Part shown: in pieces, positions 22,016 to 27,098 of the stretch
Position numbering within the stretch: the stretch's first letter is position 1
Layout of the letters: each line of letters opens with the position of its first letter
Origin: JAQGMV01 sp035525455
GTDB lineage: Bacteria > Pseudomonadota > Gammaproteobacteria > Burkholderiales > SG8-41
Length of the DNA stretch: 27,098 nt
Direction of reading: 5' to 3'
Assembly: GCA_035525455.1 (NCBI GenBank)
Contig: DATLEF010000011.1
Coordinates: forward strand, 1 to 27,098
The notes under the pieces: model-generated
Databases searched by the model: none
The model's input: the letters and a program-made list of their open reading frames with translations, nothing else
What the model was told of the DNA's origin: nothing
Program-made: the position numbers and the translations under genes

Positions 22016-23056
22016 TCACGTAGCATGTCGATCCGCGGCGGATGGGCAAAGCGCGCTGACGCACTCCGCGACCAGCGCCGGTCCTTTGTAGATGAGGCCC
22101 GTGTAGAGCTGAACGAGGCTCGCGCCGGCGTCGAACTTTTCGCGCGCGTCGGCTCCCGTCAATATGCCGCCGACGCCGATGACCGGAATCGCGCCGGCCA
22201 GAGCCCGCGCGAGCGATGCCACCACCCGGGTCGCTTTTGCCCTGAGAGGCGCGCCGCTCAACCCTCCGCTTTCGTGGCCGTGCGCAAGCGTTGCCACACC
22301 GTCACGCGCCACCGTCGTGTTCGTGGCGATGACCGCATCCACTGAATGTTTCTCAACGAGCCGGGCGATTGCATCGATCTCGCTCTCGTCGAGATCCGGC
22401 GCTATCTTCAGCGCGAGAGGAACGCGCCGGCCGTACTGATCGCTGAGGGTCCGCCTCTCCACTGCGATTCCCGCGAGCAATGCATCGAGCTGATGCGCTG
22501 CCTGCAGATCACGCAGGCCTTTGGTGTTCGGGGACGAAATGTTGACGGTCACATAGGTCGCAAGCGCATAGACCTTGCGCAAACACGCCAGGTAGTCGTT
22601 CAGCGCATGCTCGAGCGGTGTATCGAAATTCTTTCCGATGTTGATGCCGAGCACACCGCGCCACGTCGAACGATGCACGTTGGCGATGACGCGGTCGACG
22701 CCTTCGTTGTTGAAACCCATGCGGTTCACGATGGCGTCGGCCTCAGCGATCCGGAACAGGCGCGGGCGCGGATTCCCGGGTTGCGGACGCGGGGTGACCG
22801 TGCCGATTTCTATGTGCCCAAAGCCGAGCGCCGCAAGTGCGTCGATGTATGCGCCGTTCTTGTCGAGGCCCGCCGCAAGGCCGACCGCGTTGGGAAAGCG
22901 GATGCCCATGACAGTACTCGAGCACTGGGCGGTGTCGATCGCGCTCGGACGAACAAGACCGATGCGCTGCAGCGCTTTCAGCGAGCTCAGCGTGAGATGG
23001 TGCGCGGTCTCTGCTTCCAGCGCGAACAGCGCTGGCCGCATCAAGGCATAGGACAT
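22016..23056 (-). CDS. pyrD: Dihydroorotate dehydrogenase (quinone), class 2
   Basis: PyrD oxidises dihydroorotate to orotate in pyrimidine synthesis, passing electrons to quinone at the inner membrane. The 346-residue protein has the N-terminal quinone-tunnel helices (MRPALFALEAETAHHLTLSSL) that mark class 2. The FMN site has AAGLDKNG and FGHIEIGTVTPRPQPGNPRPRLFR; the catalytic serine S175 is in VNISSPNTKGLRDLQ; and ATNTTVAR and IPVIGVGGI complete the phosphate-binding end. The ATG at 23056 is preceded by AAGGGCC-type sequence. It is third in the aat–bpt–pyrD–rnfB series on the minus strand, 60 bases after bpt. Confidence 0.96.
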   Translation of the reverse strand: MSYALMRPALFALEAETAHHLTLSSLKALQRIGLVRPSAIDTAQCSSTVMGIRFPNAVGLAAGLDKNGAYIDALAALGFGHIEIGTVTPRPQPGNPRPRLFRIAEADAIVNRMGFNNEGVDRVIANVHRSTWRGVLGINIGKNFDTPLEHALNDYLACLRKVYALATYVTVNISSPNTKGLRDLQAAHQLDALLAGIAVERRTLSDQYGRRVPLALKIAPDLDESEIDAIARLVEKHSVDAVIATNTTVARDGVATLAHGHESGGLSGAPLRAKATRVVASLARALAGAIPVIGVGGILTGADAREKFDAGASLVQLYTGLIYKGPALVAECVSALCPSAADRHAT

Positions 23057-23116
23057 GCCCTATTTTAAGGGCCAAGGAGGACGAAGGACCGAAAATCGAG
23101 GGCGATGTTCGCGTCG

Positions 23117-23872
23117 TTACGGGATGCCTGCGCTCTCTGCTGCGCCATTCTCGGCGATGGGCTGCCAGCGCCCGTCTATCAATCCCTGCATCGGCTGGAA
23201 CTGGATCTTGTACGCCATTTTTCGGCTGAGGCCGATCCAGTAACCGAGATAGAGATAAGGGAGGTCTAACTTTCGGCAGAGATCGATCTGCCAGAGAATG
23301 TTGTAAGTTCCGAAGCTCGCTGCTGCGACCTCCGGATCGAAGAACGTATAGACCGACGATACGCCGTCCTGCAGCTCGTCGACGATGCTCACCATGCGCA
23401 GCACACCTGCCTCGCGAAATTCGATGAGCCGCGAATCGACGTTGCTCTGCAGGAGAAAATGCCGGTACTGTTCGCGGCTGTCCTGGTCCATGCCGCCCCC
23501 GCTGTGGCGGCGTGACTGATAGCGCAGGTAGAGGGCGTAATGCTCGGCGCTGTATTTCAGATCGAGCATCTGTGCCGTCAGCCCGGAATGACGCTTGAGC
23601 GCGCGGCGTTGCGCGCGGTTCGGGTGAAAGTCTTCAGCAACGATGCGCACCGGCACGCAGGCGCGGCAGTTGTCGCAATAAGGCCGATAGGTAAAGGCGC
23701 CGCTGCGGCGAAAGCCCGCGCGCACGAGCTCGCTGTAGACGGAACCGTCGATGAGATGACTGGGAGTCGCGACCTGCGAGCGCGCCATGCGATCGGGCAG
23801 ATAGCTGCAGGGGTACGGTGCAGTCGCGTAGAACTGCAGCACCGACAGCGGAAAGTCAGTCAAATAAGTCAT
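23117..23872 (-). CDS. bpt: Aspartate/glutamate leucyltransferase (arginyltransferase-like)
   Basis: Bpt transfers leucine from Leu-tRNA to proteins with N-terminal Asp or Glu, marking them for ClpAP degradation by the N-end rule. The 251-residue protein has the ATE-family features: YPCSYLPDRMARSQVATPSH, the GFRRSGAFTYRPYCDNCRACVPVRI block with conserved cysteines, RYQSRRHSGGGMDQDS, and the C-terminal LYLGYWIGLSRKMAYKIQFQPMQ. Its start overlaps the end of aat by 17 bases, so the two N-end rule transferases, with complementary substrates, are translated as a coupled pair. Confidence 0.94.
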   Translation of the reverse strand: MTYLTDFPLSVLQFYATAPYPCSYLPDRMARSQVATPSHLIDGSVYSELVRAGFRRSGAFTYRPYCDNCRACVPVRIVAEDFHPNRAQRRALKRHSGLTAQMLDLKYSAEHYALYLRYQSRRHSGGGMDQDSREQYRHFLLQSNVDSRLIEFREAGVLRMVSIVDELQDGVSSVYTFFDPEVAAASFGTYNILWQIDLCRKLDLPYLYLGYWIGLSRKMAYKIQFQPMQGLIDGRWQPIAENGAAESAGIP

Positions 23873-24584
23873 CGTCGAAACGCCAAGTGCCTGTGCGCGT
23901 GGGGTAGTTTACCAATTCTGCCAGCGACCGCATAAAGTCGCCGCGTGCGATCTCCCGCGCGCCGAGTGAGGTCAGGTGCGGGGTGGTCATCTGACAATCG
24001 ATCATGCCGAAGCTCCACCGCTCGAGCTGTCGCGCGAGATGTGCGAGCGCGATTTTGGAAGCGTCGGCGATGCGTGTGAACATGGACTCGCCGAAGAACG
24101 CGCGGCCGATTGCAACTCCGTAAAGCCCTCCGGCAAGCTCGCCGTTTACCCAAGTCTCGACCGAATGGGCGAGGCCGCCGGCATGCAATGCGGTGTACGC
24201 TCGCACCATCTCATCCGTGATCCACGTGCCGGCTTGTCCGGAGCGCGGTTCGGCGCAGGCTTCCATGACCGTGGCGAAGCAAGTATCGACCCGAACGTCA
24301 TAGCCATTGTTGCGCAAACGCTTGCGCAGAGAACGCGAGAGACGGATCTCCGAGGGCACCAGCACCATGCGCGGATCGGGGCTCCACCACAGGACGGGCT
24401 GACCTTCGCTGTACCAGGGGAAAATGCCGCGCCGGTAGGCGTCCAGGAGTCGACCGGTCGTAAGCGCGCCGCCGGCAGCCAGGAGCCCGTCCGGCTCACG
24501 CAACGCGCGCTCAACCGGCGGAAAGGGTTGGTCGGGGCCGAGCCAGGGGATCACAAGTTCCACTCGAGTCGATTTGTGCGGCAT
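23856..24584 (-). CDS. aat: Leucyl/phenylalanyl-tRNA–protein transferase
   Basis: Aat attaches Leu or Phe to proteins beginning with Lys or Arg in the N-end rule pathway. The product from the ATG at 24584 has 242 residues, the usual size. It begins MPHKSTRVELVIPWLG, followed by FPPVERALREPDGLLAAGGAL, RRGIFPWYSEGQPVLWWSPDPRMVL, the AHSVETWVNGELAGGLYGVAIGRAFFGESMF core and IDCQMTTPHLTSLGAREI. An upstream in-frame ATG at 24662 would add 26 unrelated residues and is rejected; GGGAAT lies just before 24584. It is divergent from a small membrane protein gene, with 65 bases between the starts, and heads the aat–bpt–pyrD–rnfB series. Confidence 0.95.
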   Translation of the reverse strand: MPHKSTRVELVIPWLGPDQPFPPVERALREPDGLLAAGGALTTGRLLDAYRRGIFPWYSEGQPVLWWSPDPRMVLVPSEIRLSRSLRKRLRNNGYDVRVDTCFATVMEACAEPRSGQAGTWITDEMVRAYTALHAGGLAHSVETWVNGELAGGLYGVAIGRAFFGESMFTRIADASKIALAHLARQLERWSFGMIDCQMTTPHLTSLGAREIARGDFMRSLAELVNYPTRTGTWRFDDDLFD

Positions 24585-24649
24585 TATTCCCGAGTCCGCC
24601 CCAGGGTCAAGCGCAACTTTTTTTCTTGTGGCTGCCACAAAGAATATCG

Positions 24650-25063
24650 ATGTCAGTGACAAGATCGAAATCGATGAAAGGCTGCGACGACCGCGAAGAC
24701 GTGGAGGCCCTGCTCACGCCAGAAGGGCGTGCCCGCCTGCCGCTTCGCCGTCAGCTCGTGCTGTACCTCGATCCGTTCGCTTTCTTCAAGGACGCCGCAA
24801 GCGGAACCGGCTGGAGCCGGGAAAGCGCAATGTCCTATAACCGCGCGCGACGATCGATACTGCTGATGTACGTGGGGCGCTGGCTGCTGATCGCCGGCAC
24901 GTTTTTTCTCGGCATTGCTTCGGCCGAAGCGCTCGCCGCCCACGTGCCGCTGTTCATCATTCCGGCTGCCGGTTTCGGCATCGGCTGCAGCATCGCGATG
25001 ACTGTGGCCGCCTGGACCGCAGCGGCCTACGTACTTCTGGGCAGACGGACCCGCCGCCCCTAG
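24650..25063 (+). CDS. Small membrane protein of unknown function, two hydrophobic segments
   Basis: The 137-residue product (start at the ATG 24650, with AAAGAA at 24639-24644; ATG at 24626 or 24674 are alternatives) has a charged cytoplasmic N-terminus. This contains EDVEALLTPEGRARLPLRRQLVLYLDPFAFFKDA. Two likely membrane helices follow: ILLMYVGRWLLIAGTFFLGIASAEALA and LFIIPAAGFGIGCSIAMTVAAWTAAAYVLL. The C-terminus is short and basic. I do not recognise the family. Its stop codon lies in the middle of a perfect 20-base palindrome. It is divergent from aat, and nothing in its surroundings defines a role. Confidence 0.65.
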   Translation: MSVTRSKSMKGCDDREDVEALLTPEGRARLPLRRQLVLYLDPFAFFKDAASGTGWSRESAMSYNRARRSILLMYVGRWLLIAGTFFLGIASAEALAAHVPLFIIPAAGFGIGCSIAMTVAAWTAAAYVLLGRRTRRP

Positions 25064-25071
25064 GGGCGGCG
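25052..25071. repeat. Perfect 20-base palindrome over a stop codon
   Basis: The sequence is fully self-complementary around its centre between 25061 and 25062, built of CGCCGCCCCT and its complement. The TAG stop of the preceding gene occupies 25061-25063. It is the first of a chain of perfect dyads up to 25260. As RNA it would form a very stable GC stem; as DNA it could be a dimer-binding site. Confidence 0.75.
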
Positions 25072-25086
25072 CTCGCCTGAAGGCTC

Positions 25087-25106
25087 GGGCTGCCATTCGG
25101 CAGCCC
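25087..25106 (+). terminator. Strong hairpin after the small membrane protein gene
   Basis: GGGCTGCC-ATTC-GGCAGCCC is an 8-base perfect stem with a 4-base loop, 24 bases past the stop codon. No T tract follows, so it is at best a Rho-assisted or 3'-end stabilising hairpin. Confidence 0.45.
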
Positions 25107-25126
25107 TCAGGCCGGTGAACGATTCA

Positions 25127-25148
25127 GAGGAAAACCGAGGTTTTCCTC
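25127..25148. repeat. Perfect inverted repeat GAGGAAAAC-CGAG-GTTTTCCTC
   Basis: Nine-base arms with a 4-base loop lie 20 bases beyond the previous hairpin. A four-T run is inside the right arm rather than after it, so this is not a typical terminator. The right arm merges into the pyrimidine-rich direct repeats at 25145. Confidence 0.7.
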
Positions 25149-25193
25149 CGAAACCTCCTTTCCTCCACGGTCTGCCTCCGTAACCTCCCTTCC
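25145..25193 (+). repeat. Pyrimidine-rich direct repeat, 19 bases, two copies
   Basis: CCTCCGAAACCTCCTTTCC at 25145-25163 recurs at 25175-25193 with two differences, giving a period of 30 bases. The stretch is almost free of G on this strand. It carries no reading frame with a plausible start. Confidence 0.65.
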
Positions 25194-25209
25194 CCCACTA
25201 ACGGTCTTC

Positions 25210-25239
25210 GCAGCGTGTCCGACGAGTCTGACACGCTGC
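25210..25239. repeat. Ten-base inverted repeat GCAGCGTGTC...GACACGCTGC
   Basis: The arms at 25210-25219 and 25230-25239 are perfect, and the ten bases between them contain a further GAC/GTC pair, making almost a continuous dyad. A smaller dyad, CTTTTC-C-GAAAAG, follows at 25248-25260. Together they lie 80-130 bases before the next gene and could be operator sites for it. Confidence 0.6.
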
Positions 25240-25338
25240 TAGCTCCGCTTTTCCGAAAAGTTCCGCCCGTTTCATATTTTGGCGTCCGGCGCTGCGGCAC
25301 GTCGCTTGCAGAAATCCAGGTGACAGCTAGGAAAGGCT

Positions 25339-25539
25339 ATGAGTCATTTCGAGAAAGTGGTTGATACAAGGCGGCAAGCGCCGGGACGGCCGCGCGCACG
25401 GTATCGCTGGCGCGTCGGGAAAGCCACGGTGAGCACTGAAGAGCTCGAGGCGTGGCAGCTCGGCCCGGTCCGCTACTCGCGCGCCAAACGTGCCGACCCC
25501 TCCGATGGAACCTGGAACAATCATGAACTACACGTGTGA
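25339..25539 (+). CDS. Small basic protein of unknown function
   Basis: This 66-residue reading frame has a good Shine-Dalgarno (AGGAAAGG at 25329-25336). The product is rich in Arg in its first half (RRQAPGRPRARYRWRVGKATVSTEELEAWQLGP) and overlaps the following gene by 17 bases. The TVSTEELEAW segment resembles a short helix after a basic strand, but no known family is recognised. The ribosome-binding site and the coupling to a zinc-ribbon-like gene are the only support, so it may be a small regulatory partner or a leader frame. Confidence 0.5.
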   Translation: MSHFEKVVDTRRQAPGRPRARYRWRVGKATVSTEELEAWQLGPVRYSRAKRADPSDGTWNNHELHV

Positions 25540-25702
25540 ACAATGCGGGAAAGGCGCAACTCTCTGCGTCAGCGACTGGGGCTACATTGCGGCGTTGTGT
25601 GATCAATGTCTCAAAGAACGGACGGCTTATCTCAAGCTGCCGCACGTGGAGCAGAACGCCGTTACGGAGCCGGCACGCGCTGGGGAACAGGTTTCGGTAT
25701 AG
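25523..25702 (+). CDS. Small zinc-ribbon-like protein
   Basis: From the ATG at 25523 (GGAA at 25514-25517) the product has 59 residues. Two CxxC knuckles, C5-C8 (CEQC) and C26-C29 (CDQC), are separated by 17 residues with an extra C15, as in small zinc ribbons that bind zinc through four cysteines. The remainder (KERTAYLKLPHVEQNAVTEPAR) is a short helix and a flexible tail. It overlaps the preceding small gene by 17 bases and is followed by a clear terminator. A role in nucleic-acid or protein binding is usual for this fold, but none can be assigned. Confidence 0.6.
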   Translation: MNYTCEQCGKGATLCVSDWGYIAALCDQCLKERTAYLKLPHVEQNAVTEPARAGEQVSV

Positions 25703-25732
25703 CGACAGCAGCACCTTTTCGTTTCGCTGTCG
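25703..25732 (+). repeat. Inverted repeat CGACAGC...GCTGTCG after the zinc-ribbon gene
   Basis: Seven-base arms with a 16-base T-rich spacer begin one base after the stop codon. It lies upstream of the stronger terminator at 25756 and may help stop transcription or protect the 3' end. Confidence 0.5.
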
Positions 25733-25755
25733 ATCGGAGGCCAGCAAAATCGTAG

Positions 25756-25779
25756 AGGACCGCCACGTGCGGTCCTTTT
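25756..25779 (+). terminator. Factor-independent terminator
   Basis: AGGACCGC at 25756-25763 pairs with GCGGTCCT at 25769-25776 across a 5-base loop and runs into TTTT. It lies 54 bases past the zinc-ribbon stop and 76 bases before the end of the convergent Bug-family gene, so it ends the plus-strand unit. Confidence 0.75.
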
Positions 25780-25854
25780 CACGTACGCCGCGTCATGACG
25801 GGCGGAAAAAGAAAGGGCAGCGCGAGCTGTCTTTTTCGCTCGAGTCTTAAGTCA

Positions 25855-26853
25855 TCATTCGACTTTCAGGCCGGCAGCTTTCACCACCGGGCCCATCTCT
25901 TTCAGCTCTCTCACGACGAGCGCGCGGAACTCCGATGGCGTGTTCGTGGAAATCTGCGTGAGCTGCTGTTCGAATGCTTTCCTGAGCTCCGGCGTCTGCA
26001 CGGCCTGGAGCAGCAGGCTCCTCAGCTTGTCGACGATAGGTCGCGGAGTGCCGTGCGGCACCAGCAGGCCATTCCAGCCACTGTACTCGTACCCCGGCAC
26101 TGTATCCGCCACCGGGGGCAAATCGGCGAGCAGCGGATCGCGTTTCGGCAGGCTGTGAGCGATCGCGCGGAGCTTCCCACCGCGTATCAGCCCCGCTACG
26201 GCGGGCGCTGGAGTAATCGTCCACTGTGACTCTCCCGCAACGACCGACGCGACAGATGGACCGCCGCCTTTGTACGGCACGTGCAGCGATTGGAATTTGC
26301 CGAGGCTCATCAGTAAGACGCCTGCAAGATGGCTTTGCGATCCGGGACCCGCTGAGGCCATATTCACCTGGCCGTTCTTGCCGCGGCAGTAATCGATCAG
26401 CTCTTTCACGTTTTTTGCCGCGAGCGACGGATTGACGACGAGCACGTTCGGCGTGATGCCGAAAAGCGAGACGAACTCGTAATCCTTGACCGGATCGAAA
26501 GGCAGCTTCGTCTGTATGTGCGGTGCGATCGTCATCGCTGCGGTCGATGCCGAAATCACGGTGTAGCCGTCCGGGTTCGCATTCTTGCCGATTTCCATGC
26601 CGAGCACGCCGCCTGCACCGGCGCGGTTGTCGATGACCACCTGCTGTCCGGATACGTTGGTAAGCGACTGCGCGAAAATTCGGCCGAGCGTATCGACCGA
26701 GCTACCCGGTGCGTTCGGGACCAGCATCCGGATCGGGCGATTGGGGTAATCCTTCGCGGGGGCAGCGTCGGCCGCCAGAACGGGCGCGACCGCTACTACG
26801 CTGAGTAATACGGCAGCCGCTACACCGCCGTGAAAAAACGATCTGAGTCTCAT
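25855..26853 (-). CDS. Bug/TctC family periplasmic solute-binding protein
   Basis: The 332-residue protein is a tripartite tricarboxylate transporter-type (Bug) receptor, which binds carboxylates or related small organic acids in the periplasm. The start at 26853 is set by a near-perfect GGAGGAAG seven bases upstream; the open frame continues 23 codons further but without support. A signal peptide is present (RSFFHGGVAAAVLLSVVAVAPVLAADA). The mature part has YPNRPIRMLVPNAPGSSVDTLGRI, VVIDNRAGAGGVLGMEIGKNANPDGYTV, VKELIDYCRGKNGQVNMASAGPGSQSHLAG and HVPYKGGGPSVASVVAGE, the family's ligand-loop signatures. No tctA/tctB membrane genes are next to it, which is common for the many orphan Bug proteins of Burkholderiales. 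The ligand is not predictable from this sequence. Confidence 0.94.
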   Translation of the reverse strand: MRLRSFFHGGVAAAVLLSVVAVAPVLAADAAPAKDYPNRPIRMLVPNAPGSSVDTLGRIFAQSLTNVSGQQVVIDNRAGAGGVLGMEIGKNANPDGYTVISASTAAMTIAPHIQTKLPFDPVKDYEFVSLFGITPNVLVVNPSLAAKNVKELIDYCRGKNGQVNMASAGPGSQSHLAGVLLMSLGKFQSLHVPYKGGGPSVASVVAGESQWTITPAPAVAGLIRGGKLRAIAHSLPKRDPLLADLPPVADTVPGYEYSGWNGLLVPHGTPRPIVDKLRSLLLQAVQTPELRKAFEQQLTQISTNTPSEFRALVVRELKEMGPVVKAAGLKVE

Positions 26854-27098
26854 GCGCTTCCTCCAGTTTTTAAGTTTTAGACAATGCGGGCACATTCTCT
26901 CGGGTTTGCCCCGCGCGCGCAATGATCCGCACCAGCCCTTCGCGGTAGACTAGTGACTCGTAACATTAGAACCGCAGTACCTTAATTCGTGAGTGGCAGG
27001 CCTGCGGAGCAGGCGTCTGCCGCGAACGTAACATTCGCATCATCAGTTGCAAGCCACTATTTCATGTGCCAACTACTGGGTATGAACTGCAACGTGCC
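26854..27098. other. Gene-free right end with a hairpin and short direct repeats
   Basis: No reading frame with plausible coding character is seen in these 245 bases up to the window edge. They contain the upstream region of the Bug gene. A compound hairpin lies at 26995-27021 (GGCAG/CTGCC outer arms, CCTGC/GCAGG inner arms, loop GGA). Two copies of CGTAACATT flank it at 26959-26967 and 27027-27035. The base composition here is lower in G+C than in the genes. A neighbouring gene or promoter may begin beyond the edge. Confidence 0.5.

Noticed and set aside
24585..24662. Upstream start for aat
   Set aside because: The extra 26 residues do not match the family and the ATG at 24584 gives the normal N-terminus.

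Overview
The window is chromosomal DNA from a GC-rich betaproteobacterium. The evidence is the gene content and order: glnE divergent from a yhdP–nitrilase–tldD–aroG block, a Bug/TctC-type solute-binding protein, paired monohaem cytochromes c, an aat–bpt–pyrD–rnfB series, and nth next to a DUF1841 gene. Burkholderiales or a related order is likely, but the sequence does not fix the species. No rRNA, tRNA, CRISPR array, transposase or integrase was seen.

Layout. 1-1914 (minus): N-terminal two thirds of glnE, running off the left edge. 1993-8587 (plus): yhdP, a small secreted protein and a nitrilase-family amidase with overlapping start/stop codons, then tldD. 8734-10426 (plus): a DAHP synthase with a clear TATAAT box, and a cyclic-nucleotide-binding-domain protein. 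10441-12833 (minus): a SulP anion transporter coupled (TAATG) to a cobalamin adenosyltransferase. 12961-13710 (plus): two class I cytochromes c. 13733-14866 (minus): DUF1841 and nth. 14954-21332 (plus): the accessory-looking part of the window. 21350-24584 (minus): rnfB, pyrD, bpt and aat. 24650-25702 (plus): three small genes around a cluster of perfect inverted repeats. 25855-26853 (minus): a Bug-family periplasmic binding protein. The last 245 bases hold no gene I can support.

The stretch 14954-21332 is the best candidate for an undescribed system. Four consecutive plus-strand genes encode: (i) a cytoplasmic TIR domain joined by one membrane segment to a large periplasmic part; (ii) a small secreted protein; (iii) a CsgG-like secreted protein without a lipobox; (iv) a soluble protein with a TRAF-binding/TPR-like N-terminus, a SLOG-like Rossmann domain and a class III nucleotide cyclase domain with altered catalytic positions. 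A lipid A hydroxylase (LpxO-like) gene follows. The block lies in opposite orientation between nth and rnfB, two genes that are neighbours in many betaproteobacteria, so it may be an insertion into a housekeeping series.

The simplest reading is an envelope-sensing circuit: periplasmic CsgG/FlgT-like modules sense a state or ligand, and a cytoplasmic TIR domain, with a possible NAD-derived or cyclic-nucleotide signal, gives the output. Defence, envelope-stress signalling or regulated surface remodelling all fit. This is inference from domains and order only.
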